Source: Acidimicrobiaceae bacterium
GTDB lineage: Bacteria > Actinomycetota > Acidimicrobiia > Acidimicrobiales > Ilumatobacteraceae
Length of the DNA stretch: 16,751 nucleotides
Direction of reading: 5' to 3'
NCBI GenBank assembly: GCA_003154135.1
Contig: PMCN01000113.1
Span: 5,986 to 22,736, forward strand
Shown here: piece by piece, positions 6,473 through 14,132 of the stretch
How positions within the stretch are numbered: position 1 is the stretch's first letter
How the letters are laid out: each line of letters opens with the position of its first letter
Made by a program: the position numbers and the translations under genes
Notes under the pieces: model-generated
The model's database searches: none
What the model was told of the DNA's origin: nothing
The model's input: the letters and a program-made list of their open reading frames with translations, nothing else

Positions 6473-7692
6473 CGGTAGTTCCCCGTGTGGCCGAGCGAGT
6501 AGCGACCGGGCTGGGGGAACACGGCGAGGCCGTGTGGTCCCGGGGGCACCTTGATCGTCGCCTTCAGCGCGCCCGTGGTCGTGTCGAACGCGTACACGAC
6601 GGCGTCGTAGCGGCCCGACACCCAGAACGTGGAGCCGTCGGCCGAGACGCCACCCATGTCGGGTGAGCCGCCGCCGGGAATGGGCCACGTGGCCACCACG
6701 GTGTCGGTGGTGGGATCGACCACGCTGATGGAGCCGTCACCCTCCTTGGAACGACGCTGGGTGTCGTTGGCCATGCGCCCGCGGTTGGTGACGTACATCA
6801 GCGTCGAGTCGCGGCTGGGGTAGATGCCGTGCGTGCCGGTGCCGGTGTGGATGGTGCCGATGATCTTCGTGCCGTCGAGGCTGATCACGACCACCTCGGC
6901 GTGCATCATGTCGGCGACGTAGAACTTCGTACCGTCGGGCACGAGCCGCAGGTCCTGTGGTTGCGACCCTGCGGGGAGAGCGAGCCGGTTGAGGATGGTG
7001 CCGGTGGCCGTGTCGACCTTCAGGATGTCGCCCGAGAACTCGCAGGTGACGAGGAAGTAGGTACCGTCGGGTGACCAGTCGGCATGGTTGACGCCACGGC
7101 ACGGCGTGGTGTCCACCGAGTGCAGGAGCTTCCACGTCTTGCGGTCGTAGAAGTCCATCCGGCGCAGGCGTTCGGCCATCACGATCGCGGTGCTGCCGTC
7201 GGGCGTGAAGTACAGGTTGTAGGGCGCTGCCACCGGGATGGCCTTGCCGGGCTTGCCGGTCGCGGGGTCGAACGGCACGAGGTGATCGGAGCCGCTGGCG
7301 GTGGCGTAGAGCTTGGTGAGGTCCCAGTCGGGCACGACGTGCTGCACGAGGCTGCCCACCTTGTAGTGGGCGATCACCTTCATCGTGGCCTGGTCGATCA
7401 CCGTCACCGAGCCGTCGTCGTTGCTGGGCACGTACACGAGTGCTTTGGCGTGGGCCACGGCCGGGCTCATCATGCCGACGCCCGTGTGGGCGTAGACGTT
7501 GCCGACCGCGGCCGGCCCTGCAGTGGAGGTGGTGGTGGTGGGCGCACCACCGGTGGACAGCGTGGAGCCTGCCGTCGCCGACTTCTGGCCCGACGAGCAG
7601 CCGCCGAGCGCAGCGAGCACGATGAGCGACGAGACGACGACGGTGCGCGTGCGCGCGCGTCGAAGACGGGGATGACCATGGGTGGCGGGCAT
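6469..7692 (-). CDS. YncE-like / YVTN beta-propeller lipoprotein
   Basis: This 407-residue protein begins with a basic n-region and a hydrophobic signal ending in the lipobox ALGGC (C32), then a Ser/Thr/Gly-rich linker (about 33-62), so it should be a surface lipoprotein. The rest is made of repeats of about 40-45 residues of the seven-bladed YVTN/YncE type. Examples are LVYVPSNDDGSVTVID, KLYATASGSDHLVPFDPATG, GTKFYVADMMHAEVVVI and TLMYVTNRG. Such propellers bind ligands or proteins; some are lactonases, but I see no catalytic residues to assign. I place the start at the ATG at 7692 rather than the upstream in-frame TTG at 7773, because it gives a normal signal peptide and lies 7 nt after a -10 element. 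It overlaps the deacetylase-like gene (GTGA). Confidence 0.85.
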   Translation of the reverse strand: MPATHGHPRLRRARTRTVVVSSLIVLAALGGCSSGQKSATAGSTLSTGGAPTTTTSTAGPAAVGNVYAHTGVGMMSPAVAHAKALVYVPSNDDGSVTVIDQATMKVIAHYKVGSLVQHVVPDWDLTKLYATASGSDHLVPFDPATGKPGKAIPVAAPYNLYFTPDGSTAIVMAERLRRMDFYDRKTWKLLHSVDTTPCRGVNHADWSPDGTYFLVTCEFSGDILKVDTATGTILNRLALPAGSQPQDLRLVPDGTKFYVADMMHAEVVVISLDGTKIIGTIHTGTGTHGIYPSRDSTLMYVTNRGRMANDTQRRSKEGDGSISVVDPTTDTVVATWPIPGGGSPDMGGVSADGSTFWVSGRYDAVVYAFDTTTGALKATIKVPPGPHGLAVFPQPGRYSLGHTGNYR

Positions 7693-7699
7693 TGTGGCG

Positions 7700-7705
7700 A
7701 CTGTA
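7700..7705 (-). promoter_or_regulatory. -10 element TACAGT, leaderless promoter of the propeller gene
   Basis: On the minus strand TACAGT is followed by 7 nt and the ATG at 7692. The predicted transcription start is at about 7693. The same hexamer with the same 7-nt spacing precedes tkt, and this similarity helps to choose the start codon. Confidence 0.6.
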
Positions 7706-7788
7706 ACGTTTTCTTCACATTCCGCAGCATTGCTGAAGGTAAGGGTTTGTTGTGAATTCGCGGGCGTGAGCAACCCTGGTCAGGGCGC

Positions 7789-7794
7789 TACGGT
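7789..7794 (+). promoter_or_regulatory. -10 element TACGGT, near-leaderless promoter of glcF
   Basis: TACGGT precedes the GTG start at 7804 by 9 nt, placing the transcription start at about 7801. A weak -35-like GTGAGC sits at 7766-7771 with a 17-nt spacer. There is no Shine-Dalgarno. Confidence 0.5.
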
Positions 7795-7803
7795 GGCGCG
7801 GCC

Positions 7804-8940
7804 GTGAAGTTCCAGATCGACGAACAAGAGCTCGCCACCTGCGTGAGCTGTGGGCTGTGCCTGCCGCACTGCCCCACGTTCCGCGTCACCGGCGAGGAAG
7901 CGCTGTCGCCCCGTGGTCGCATCGCCGCCATCCGCTCCGTGCACCTCGACGGCGAGCCGGTCACCCCGGAGTTCGTGTCGTTCATGGAGACCTGCGTGCA
8001 GTGCCGGGGCTGCGAGCCGGCGTGCCCGTCGGGGGTGCACTACGGCAACCTGCAAGAAGGCGTGCGCGCCACGCTCGCCGCCGAGCACCGCATCACCCCA
8101 CGCTGGCAGCGCTGGGGGTTCGCCGTGCTGCCGCACCACCGCACGCTCCTCGCCGGGTCGACCGCGCTCGCCGTCGCGCAGCGCCTGCGGCTGGTACCGG
8201 CACGGCTCGGGCTGCCCGCACTGCCGCTGCGCCGCAGCGCGCCGGTGCGCACCACGGGCGACGACGTCTGGTTGTTCACCGGTTGCGTGATGGATGCGTG
8301 GTTGCGCGACACGCACCACAGCACGGCGAAGGTGCTCACCCACCTCGGCGTCACCTACCGCACCCCTCGACGCGGTGGAGGCTGCTGCGGAGCGCTGCAC
8401 ACTCATGCGGGGCTCACCGACGCGGCTCGCGCGCTGGCGGCCGACGTGATGGCCTCGATGCCGGGCGATGCACCCGTCGTGGTCAACTCCGCCGGCTGCG
8501 GTGCCGCGCTGAAGGAGTACGGCCACCTCCTCGGCACGCCCGAGGCAGCGGCCTTCGGCGCGCGGGTGGTCGACGTGCACGAGTACGTGGCTGCCCACAT
8601 CGACCGGTTGGTGCCCACCCGCCACCTCGGCCGCGTCGTCGTCCACGACCCGTGCCACCTGCGCCACGTGCAACGCACGCAGGCCGCGGTGCGCACGGTG
8701 CTGGCGCCGGTGGCCCACCTGGTCGAGCTCGACGACGACGGGTTGTGCTGCGGCGCCGGGGGCGCCTATTCGGCGCTCCAACCCGAGTTGGCCGCCGAGA
8801 TCCGCGAGCGCAAGCTCGATGCCATCGGCCGCGCCGGCGGGGGAGTCGTGGCCAGTGCCAACCCTGGCTGTGCGATGCACCTGTCGGCTGCCGGGGTCGA
8901 CGTGCGACACCCGATCGACCTGCTGGCGGAGGCACTGTGA
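7804..8940 (+). CDS. glcF: Glycolate oxidase iron-sulfur subunit GlcF
   Basis: This 378-residue protein carries two 4Fe-4S clusters and passes electrons from the flavin subunits GlcD/GlcE to the membrane quinone pool. The N-terminal ferredoxin-like part has two CX2CX2CX3CP motifs (C13, C16, C19, C23 and C64, C67, C70, C74). Two cysteine-rich CCG domains follow: CCGALHTHAG with SAGCGAALKEYG, and CCGAGGAYS with NPGCAMHL. This order is typical of GlcF and related LutA/GlpC-type proteins. The length is close to enterobacterial GlcF (about 407). The GTG start follows a -10 element by 9 nt. The gene is about 3.9 kb downstream of glcE, with three minus-strand genes in between, so expression of the complex is split. 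The stop overlaps the start of a 66-residue gene (GTGA). Confidence 0.9.
   Translation: MKFQIDEQELATCVSCGLCLPHCPTFRVTGEEALSPRGRIAAIRSVHLDGEPVTPEFVSFMETCVQCRGCEPACPSGVHYGNLQEGVRATLAAEHRITPRWQRWGFAVLPHHRTLLAGSTALAVAQRLRLVPARLGLPALPLRRSAPVRTTGDDVWLFTGCVMDAWLRDTHHSTAKVLTHLGVTYRTPRRGGGCCGALHTHAGLTDAARALAADVMASMPGDAPVVVNSAGCGAALKEYGHLLGTPEAAAFGARVVDVHEYVAAHIDRLVPTRHLGRVVVHDPCHLRHVQRTQAAVRTVLAPVAHLVELDDDGLCCGAGGAYSALQPELAAEIRERKLDAIGRAGGGVVASANPGCAMHLSAAGVDVRHPIDLLAEAL
8928..8932 (+). promoter_or_regulatory. Shine-Dalgarno site of the 66-residue gene
   Basis: GGAGG lies 4 nt before the GTG at 8937, inside the last codons of glcF. It is the best argument that the small downstream frame is translated. 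Confidence 0.6.
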
Positions 8941-9137
8941 GCGGACCGTACGACTCCCTTGCCGATCGGCTCGACGCCATCGCCGACGAGCTCGACGAGA
9001 CCATGTTCGATCAGCTGCGCGAAGCCTCGGCCGCGAGGGCCGGGCGGCCGGCCGACGACAAGCGCCTCACGCAGGCCCGGCGCGCCGTCGAGAAGGCCTC
9101 ACGTCTGCTCCGCGGCGACGCGGGTGCCGACGACTGA
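8937..9137 (+). CDS. Small charged alpha-helical protein coupled to glcF
   Basis: This is a 66-residue protein of unknown family. It is rich in Asp, Glu, Arg and Ala (SLADRLDAIADELDETMFDQLREA, then KRLTQARRAVEKASRLLRG), suggesting two amphipathic helices with no membrane segment or cysteine. The GTG start overlaps the glcF stop (GTGA) and has GGAGG 4 nt upstream. Codon third positions are G/C-rich as in true genes here, and the frame closes with TGA 6 bp before the convergent MOSC gene. It could be an accessory or assembly factor for the oxidase, or only an operon passenger. The sequence does not decide this. Confidence 0.65.
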   Translation: MSGPYDSLADRLDAIADELDETMFDQLREASAARAGRPADDKRLTQARRAVEKASRLLRGDAGADD

Positions 9138-9143
9138 CAAGGG

Positions 9144-9980
9144 TCAGAGCGGCCGCAGCTCGTCGCCGAGCGCGACGGTCCCCGGCTGCACCACGGTGCA
9201 GTAGACGCCCACCGCCTGCCCGAGGTCGCGCACGACGTGACGGAGGATGGCCCGATCGGCCGGTATGGCGGGCGAGATGGCGTTGGTGAGTGCGGCGCAC
9301 CGCGGGCAGTCGTTCTTGACCTCGATGACCGCAGTCCCGATGGCAAAGCGGCGACCGGCCCAGTCGAACTCGGGGTGCCCCGGTGCGTCAGCCGTGTCGA
9401 CCATCAGACTCGGGCGGAAGCGGCGAACGTCGATGATCGACTCGGGCAACGCCTCGGTGATCGACCGCAGCGCAGAAGTGCTCATGAGCAGCAGCGGGTA
9501 GCAGTCGTAGAACGTGCCCGGCGGCGTCTCGAACTCCATCACCTCGGGCGCGAACTTGGCGAAGTCGGGCAGCGGCTCGTCACCTTCGCGGCCGAAGATG
9601 GTGCGCAGGTAGTCGATCAGGTCGAGATCGGGGTCGGCCGCAGGGTGCCGGTAGAAGTCGAGATCGTCGGCTGACGCCAAGGGCTGCAGCTCGAGGCGCG
9701 CCCCCACGGCAACCGACAGGGCGTCGGACAGACCCGCATCGACGCTCGACATCGAACGTCCGTCGGGGAAGGTGATGGTGACCGCGCCGTTCGAAGCATG
9801 CGAGGCGGTGAACCGCATGAGCGCGCCGTGGCTGCGCGTGTTGGCGATGGTGCCACGATCGAGATCGCGCACAGCCCACGTGCGATCGCCGACGATGCCG
9901 AGCGGCGAGAGCCGCACATCCGGCACCTCGTGACCGATCATCGACTTCACCGGGTACTGCCACAGGGAGTCGATGCGCAC
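9144..9980 (-). CDS. MOSC-domain protein with N-terminal beta-barrel (YcbX/mARC-like)
   Basis: This 278-residue protein has the MOSC_N beta-barrel at the start (LWQYPVKSM, residues 6-14; GDRTWAVRD, 31-39) and a MOSC domain in the second half (RRFRPSLMVD, 186-195; final GVYCTVVQPGTVALGDEL). MOSC enzymes bind molybdenum cofactor and reduce N-hydroxylated compounds or transfer sulfur. The candidate molybdenum-ligand cysteine lies in NDCPRCAAL (C225 or C228), where family members have a conserved Cys. No 2Fe-2S ferredoxin domain is fused, so an external electron donor would be needed. It starts with GTG 1 nt after the stop of the LOG-family gene and is the last gene of the tkt operon. The physiological substrate is unknown. 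Confidence 0.87.
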   Translation of the reverse strand: MRIDSLWQYPVKSMIGHEVPDVRLSPLGIVGDRTWAVRDLDRGTIANTRSHGALMRFTASHASNGAVTITFPDGRSMSSVDAGLSDALSVAVGARLELQPLASADDLDFYRHPAADPDLDLIDYLRTIFGREGDEPLPDFAKFAPEVMEFETPPGTFYDCYPLLLMSTSALRSITEALPESIIDVRRFRPSLMVDTADAPGHPEFDWAGRRFAIGTAVIEVKNDCPRCAALTNAISPAIPADRAILRHVVRDLGQAVGVYCTVVQPGTVALGDELRPL

Positions 9981-9981
9981 G

Positions 9982-11004
9982 TCAGCCGTCCACGAAGGTG
10001 TTGCAGAGATCGATCATCTCTCGCAGGTCACCGTAGCCGTGCTTGGCGAAGACGAACGCGATGCGCTGCAGGTGCAGCTGGTCGTTCTCGCGGCGCTCGG
10101 GGCCGAAGGGCTCGGTGGCGTGGATGGTGCCCGTCTGGCAGAGATGGCCGAAGCGGTCGTTGAGCGTCGCCATCTGCGTCGCCGTGGGTGCTCGTTGCAG
10201 ACGGATGACGAGCGTGTCGCCGACGTATCGCAAGGAGTCGTAGTTCCGGTAGAAGCCGATGATCTCGGAGATGGCCCGCTGGCAGTCGTCGGTGATGAGG
10301 TACAGATGGCGGTCGGCCTCGGCCGCCAGGCCGCGCACGACGAGCTGCTCGCGGACCAGCGCGTCGACGGTCTCCCAGTACGGGTCGCCGGGCACGTCGA
10401 GGAACACGATGGGCACGGGCACGCCCTTGCCGGTCTGCGTGAGCGTGAGCAGCTCGAAGGTCTCGTCGAGCGTGCCGAAGCCGCCGGGCAGGCACACGAA
10501 GCCCTTGCTCTCCTTGATGAGCATGAGCTTGCGGGTGAAGAAGTACTTCATGCTCACGTACTTCGAGTCGCCGGCGATGATGGGGTTGGCCTGCTGCTCG
10601 AACGGCAAGCGGATCGACACGCCGATGGAGTGCTCGCGCCCGGCTCCCTCCATGCCGGCCTGCATGATGCCCGGACCGGCACCGGTGATCACCATCCAGC
10701 CCTCCTCGGCCAGCGCGTGCGCCACCTCGCGTGCGGCGGCGTAGAGGGGGTCGTGCGCCTGAGTGCGCGCCGAGCCGAAGATGGTGACCTTGGGCAGATC
10801 GGGCGCCGCCGCGAACATCCTGAACGCATCACCCATCTCCTCGAGGGCGGCCGCCGCGATCTTGAGGTCGAGCGTGCTGGGGTGCTGCGACACGAGATCG
10901 ACCGCGGCGCGCAGCAGCTGCTGCGCGTGCCGGCGGTAGGCGCTCGACGGCATCGCGTCGAGCAGCGAGCCGAACAGTTCGTCGGCCGGATGGGCGTCGG
11001 TCAC
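9982..11004 (-). CDS. LOG-family (TIGR00730-type) nucleoside monophosphate phosphoribohydrolase, long form
   Basis: This 340-residue protein has a Rossmann-like lysine-decarboxylase-like core. Marks in order are VTIFGSAR (73-80), VITGAGPGIMQAGMEGA (105-121), YFFTRKLML (154-162, with the active-site Arg-Lys) and the diagnostic PGGFGTLDE (173-181). LOG proteins cleave nucleoside 5'-monophosphates or cytokinin nucleotides to the base and ribose 5-phosphate. This one is longer than the roughly 190 residues of typical LOG proteins. It has about 70 extra residues at the N-terminus and about 85 at the C-terminus, more in line with larger regulated relatives such as PpnN. The GTG start lies 6 nt after the tal stop without a clear Shine-Dalgarno; the MOSC gene begins 1 nt after its own stop. 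The operon with tkt and tal suggests use of released ribose 5-phosphate. The precise substrate is inferred. Confidence 0.87.
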   Translation of the reverse strand: MTDAHPADELFGSLLDAMPSSAYRRHAQQLLRAAVDLVSQHPSTLDLKIAAAALEEMGDAFRMFAAAPDLPKVTIFGSARTQAHDPLYAAAREVAHALAEEGWMVITGAGPGIMQAGMEGAGREHSIGVSIRLPFEQQANPIIAGDSKYVSMKYFFTRKLMLIKESKGFVCLPGGFGTLDETFELLTLTQTGKGVPVPIVFLDVPGDPYWETVDALVREQLVVRGLAAEADRHLYLITDDCQRAISEIIGFYRNYDSLRYVGDTLVIRLQRAPTATQMATLNDRFGHLCQTGTIHATEPFGPERRENDQLHLQRIAFVFAKHGYGDLREMIDLCNTFVDG

Positions 11005-11010
11005 AGCGGT

Positions 11011-12114
11011 TCAGCCGAGCGTCGCAGCCTTGGCACCGAGGGCCTCGATCAACTCGTCGAAGCTCTTCTGGAAGCTCGACACACCGTCGCGCTCGAGCTT
11101 GGCCGCGACGTCGTCGAGGTCGACCCCCACGGCGGTGAGCGCGGCCCACGTGGCCTCCGCGTCGTCGAGTGCGACATCGATGGTGCGCGCCAGGGTGCCG
11201 TGGTCGGCGAAGGCGGCGATGGTGGCGTCGGGCAGCGTGTTCACCGTGTGCGGGCCGATGAGCTGGTCGACGTACAAGGTGTCGGGATACGCCGGGTTCT
11301 TCGTGGACGTGCTGGCCCACAGCGGGCGCTGCACCACCGCGCCCGCCGCCGCGAGGGCCTCCCACCGAGGGCCGCTGAACGTGCGCTGGAACGCGGCGTA
11401 GGCGAGCTTGGCCTGGGCCACAGCGCCCTTGCCGCGCAACGCCAACGCGTCGGGGGTTCCGATCGCGTCGAGGCGGGCGTCGATCTCGGTGTCGACCCGA
11501 CTGATGAAGAAGCTCGCCACGCTGGCCACGCGTGCGAGGTCGGCGTCGACCGTGGCGGCGTACGCCTCGAGCCCGTCGATGTACGCCTCCATCACCTGCT
11601 GGTACCCGTCGAGGCTGAAGATGAGGGTGACGTTGATGTTGCGACCCTCGGCGATCATCTGCCGGATGGCCGGCACACCCTCGGCGGTGCCCGGGATCTT
11701 CACCATCAGGTTGGGTCGCGCGATCTGCTGGTGCAGCGCCCTGGCTGCTGCTGCCGTGCCCGCGCTGTCGTGCGCGAGGCCGGGGTCGACCTCGACGCTG
11801 ACGTAGCCGTCGCCTCCGAAGCTGTGTTCGTACAGCTCTGCGAAGCAGTCGAGCGCGCCGTTGATGTCGTCGAGCACCAACGCCCAGTAGTGGTCGAGCG
11901 TGGAGCCACCCGCCTTCACCAGCGCGGTGAACTGCTCGTCGTAGTCGGCCGAGCCCTGGATGGCCTTCTGGAAGATGGTGGGGTTGCTGGTGAGGCCGCG
12001 GATGCCGTGGCCGATGAGCCGGGTGAGCTCGCCACCGGTGAGGTAGCTGCGCTTCAGGTTGTCGAGCCAGGGGCTCTGGCCCTGCTCGTGGTAGAGGTGC
12101 GAGAGGCGGTCCAT
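11011..12114 (-). CDS. tal: Transaldolase
   Basis: This 367-residue enzyme transfers dihydroxyacetone units between sugar phosphates in the non-oxidative pentose-phosphate pathway. It has the N-terminal signature GLTSNPTIFQKAI (40-52), the Schiff-base lysine in LMVKIPGT (K139), NVTLIFSLDGY (161-171), ASFFISRVDTEID (200-212) and WASTSTKNPAY (266-276). The length and the split of motifs fit the actinobacterial/cyanobacterial-type transaldolase of about 370 residues. The ATG lies 3 nt after the tkt stop and has GAAGGGA 6 nt upstream (12121-12127), inside the end of tkt. All catalytic residues appear intact, so I expect an active enzyme. Confidence 0.96.
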   Translation of the reverse strand: MDRLSHLYHEQGQSPWLDNLKRSYLTGGELTRLIGHGIRGLTSNPTIFQKAIQGSADYDEQFTALVKAGGSTLDHYWALVLDDINGALDCFAELYEHSFGGDGYVSVEVDPGLAHDSAGTAAAARALHQQIARPNLMVKIPGTAEGVPAIRQMIAEGRNINVTLIFSLDGYQQVMEAYIDGLEAYAATVDADLARVASVASFFISRVDTEIDARLDAIGTPDALALRGKGAVAQAKLAYAAFQRTFSGPRWEALAAAGAVVQRPLWASTSTKNPAYPDTLYVDQLIGPHTVNTLPDATIAAFADHGTLARTIDVALDDAEATWAALTAVGVDLDDVAAKLERDGVSSFQKSFDELIEALGAKAATLG

Positions 12115-12117
12115 GGG

Positions 12118-14085
12118 TCATCCCTTCGTGGATGCAAGGGCCGTGGCACGGGCCACGACGTGAGCGATGTTGATGCCGAGCTCGTCCATCACGACGTTCC
12201 CCGGGGCGCTGGCGCCGAAGCGGTCGATGCCGATGGACTCGTCGGCGAAGCGGGCCCAACCGAACGTGACCGCGGCTTCCACCGAGAGCACCGGTACACC
12301 GGTGGGGAAGAGGCTGCGCTGGTACTCGACGGGCTGGGCGAGGAAGCGGTCCCAGGAGGGCATGCTGACGACGCTGGCCGCCACCCCGGCCGCAGCCAGC
12401 TGACCGGCGGCCTCGACGCACAGGCTCACCTCGCTGCCGGTGGCGACGAGCACCACTGCCGGCGCTGCGGCGGCGAGCACCACGCCGGCCCCGGTGACGA
12501 CGGCCGAGCCGTCGGTGCAGACCGTGATGTTCTGGCGGCTGAGCACCAGGGCCGTGGGGCCGTCGTGCTCGACGGCTGCCCGCCAGGCGGCCACCGTCTC
12601 GTTGGCGTCGGCCGGGCGGATGACCTGCAGTTGCGGGATGGCGCGCAGCGTGGCGATGTGTTCGACCGGCTGGTGCGTGGGGCCGTCCTCGCCCACGCCG
12701 ACGGAGTCGTGCGTGAACACGAAGATCACCTTGGCGCCACTGAGCGCCGCCAGCCGCACCGGCGGGCGCATGTAGTCGAGGAAGACGAAGAACGTGCCGC
12801 CGGCGGGGAGCACGCCGCCGTGCAGCGCCATGCCCACCATGGCCGAGCCCATGCCGTGCTCTCGGATGCCGTAGTACACCTGGCGGCCGGCCGGCGTGTT
12901 CGGGGTGGCCGGCGACTGGCCGGCCAACTTGGTGCCGGTGTTGCCGGTGAGGTCGGCGGCGCCTGCGACCAGGCCGGGCACGGTGTCGAGCGAGGCGTTG
13001 AACGCCTTCTCGATGGCCACTCGGGTGGCGATCGACTCGCCCTGTGCGAACGTCGGAAGCGCGTCGAGCCAGCCGGGCACCCCGGTGGCACCCCAGCACG
13101 CATCCCACACCACCTGGTCGACACCTGCCGCGTCGAAGCGCTCCTGCCACTCGGCCTGCGCCTGTGCGCCGCGGGCCGCACAGTGATCGCGGTACGTCTG
13201 CACCAGTGCCGCCGGTGCCCAGAACGGCTCGTCGGGGATGCCCATGACGGCCTTCGTGCGGCTGATCTGCTCGGGCGTGAACGGGTTGCCGTGCGCACGG
13301 TGGTCATCGGTGAGGTCGGGGCTCGGCGCGGCGATGTGCGAGCGCAGGATGAGCAGGCTGGGCCTGTCGCCGACCGCCATCGCGCGGCGCAGACCGGCTT
13401 CGAGCGCGTCGGCGTCGTCGGCCACCTCGCCCAGGTGCTCCACATGCCAGCCGTACGCCTCGAACCGCTTGCCCACGTCGTCGCTGTAGGCGAGCGCGGT
13501 GTCGCCGTCGATGGTGATGTGGTTGTCGTCGTAGATGCACACCAGGTTGCCGAGGCGCTGGTGGCCGGCCAGCGAGGCGGCCTCGTGGCTGACGCCCTCC
13601 ATGAAGCATCCGTCGCCTGCGATGACGAACGTGTGGTGCTGCATCGCCTCGGCGCCGAACTGACCGCGGAGGTGACGCTCGGCCAGCGCCATGCCCACTG
13701 CGTTGGCGAAGCCCTGTCCGAGTGGGCCGGTGGTCACCTCGACGCCGGCGGTGTGGTGCACCTCGGGGTGGCCGGGTGTGGCCGAACCCCACTGGCGGAA
13801 GGCCTCGATGTCGTCGAGCTCGAGGCCGTAGCCGGCCAGGTAGAGCATGGAGTACTGCAGGATCGACGCGTGCCCGTTCGACAGTATGAAGCGGTCGCGG
13901 TCGGGCCAGTGAGGATCGGCCGGGTTGTGGCGCATCACCCGGCTGAACAGCACGTGTGCGAGGGGAGCGAGCGCCATTGCCGTGCCCTGGTGACCGCTCT
14001 TCGCCTTCAACGGCGCGTCCATCGCGAAGCCGCGGATGAGGGAGATGGCCTTCTGGTCGAGTTCGGGGGTGAGCGTCTGGGGCAC
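12118..14085 (-). CDS. tkt: Transketolase
   Basis: This 655-residue thiamine-diphosphate enzyme transfers two-carbon units in the pentose-phosphate pathway. Visible marks are SGHQGTAMALAP (30-41; most transketolases have SGHPG), SNGHAS (69-74), GPLGQGFANAVGMA (120-133), and the ThDP motif starting AGDGCFMEG (156-164) and ending YDDNHITIDG. In the second half there are YGIREHGMG with the catalytic glutamate and THDSVGVGEDGPTHQPVEH. Length is normal. The start is GTG at 14085, preceded at 7 nt by the -10-like TACAGT. It is the first gene of a four-gene run with tal, the LOG-family gene and the MOSC gene, with gaps of 3, 6 and 1 nt. A CalvinCycle-type role cannot be excluded, but no RuBisCO or PRK gene is present here. 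Confidence 0.97.
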   Translation of the reverse strand: MPQTLTPELDQKAISLIRGFAMDAPLKAKSGHQGTAMALAPLAHVLFSRVMRHNPADPHWPDRDRFILSNGHASILQYSMLYLAGYGLELDDIEAFRQWGSATPGHPEVHHTAGVEVTTGPLGQGFANAVGMALAERHLRGQFGAEAMQHHTFVIAGDGCFMEGVSHEAASLAGHQRLGNLVCIYDDNHITIDGDTALAYSDDVGKRFEAYGWHVEHLGEVADDADALEAGLRRAMAVGDRPSLLILRSHIAAPSPDLTDDHRAHGNPFTPEQISRTKAVMGIPDEPFWAPAALVQTYRDHCAARGAQAQAEWQERFDAAGVDQVVWDACWGATGVPGWLDALPTFAQGESIATRVAIEKAFNASLDTVPGLVAGAADLTGNTGTKLAGQSPATPNTPAGRQVYYGIREHGMGSAMVGMALHGGVLPAGGTFFVFLDYMRPPVRLAALSGAKVIFVFTHDSVGVGEDGPTHQPVEHIATLRAIPQLQVIRPADANETVAAWRAAVEHDGPTALVLSRQNITVCTDGSAVVTGAGVVLAAAAPAVVLVATGSEVSLCVEAAGQLAAAGVAASVVSMPSWDRFLAQPVEYQRSLFPTGVPVLSVEAAVTFGWARFADESIGIDRFGASAPGNVVMDELGINIAHVVARATALASTKG

Positions 14086-14092
14086 GGTTGCG

Positions 14093-14098
14093 ACTGTA
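14093..14098 (-). promoter_or_regulatory. -10 element TACAGT, leaderless promoter of the tkt operon
   Basis: The minus strand reads GGTACAGT, then 7 nt, then the GTG of tkt. The predicted transcription start is about 14086. It lies in the 47-bp gap after the 131-residue gene, so the tkt operon need not depend on read-through. Confidence 0.6.
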
Positions 14099-14132
14099 CC
14101 GGCCGGTCAGCCGGGTGCCAGCAAGCAGCCGA

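Larger units (their letters stand above)
7693..7803. other. Divergent intergenic region between propeller gene and glcF
   Basis: These 111 bp are visibly more AT-rich than the surroundings between about 7700 and 7760. They carry one -10-like element at each end (7700-7705 minus, 7789-7794 plus). An inverted pair TTCACA (7714-7719) / TGTGAA (7751-7756) lies between them, 31 nt apart. No clear -35 boxes or small gene are seen. Confidence 0.6.

Noticed and set aside
7693..7773. TTG start at 7773 adding 27 residues to the propeller lipoprotein
   Set aside because: It would place a polar stretch before the signal peptide and cross the -10 element at 7700-7705. The ATG at 7692 gives a normal lipobox signal.
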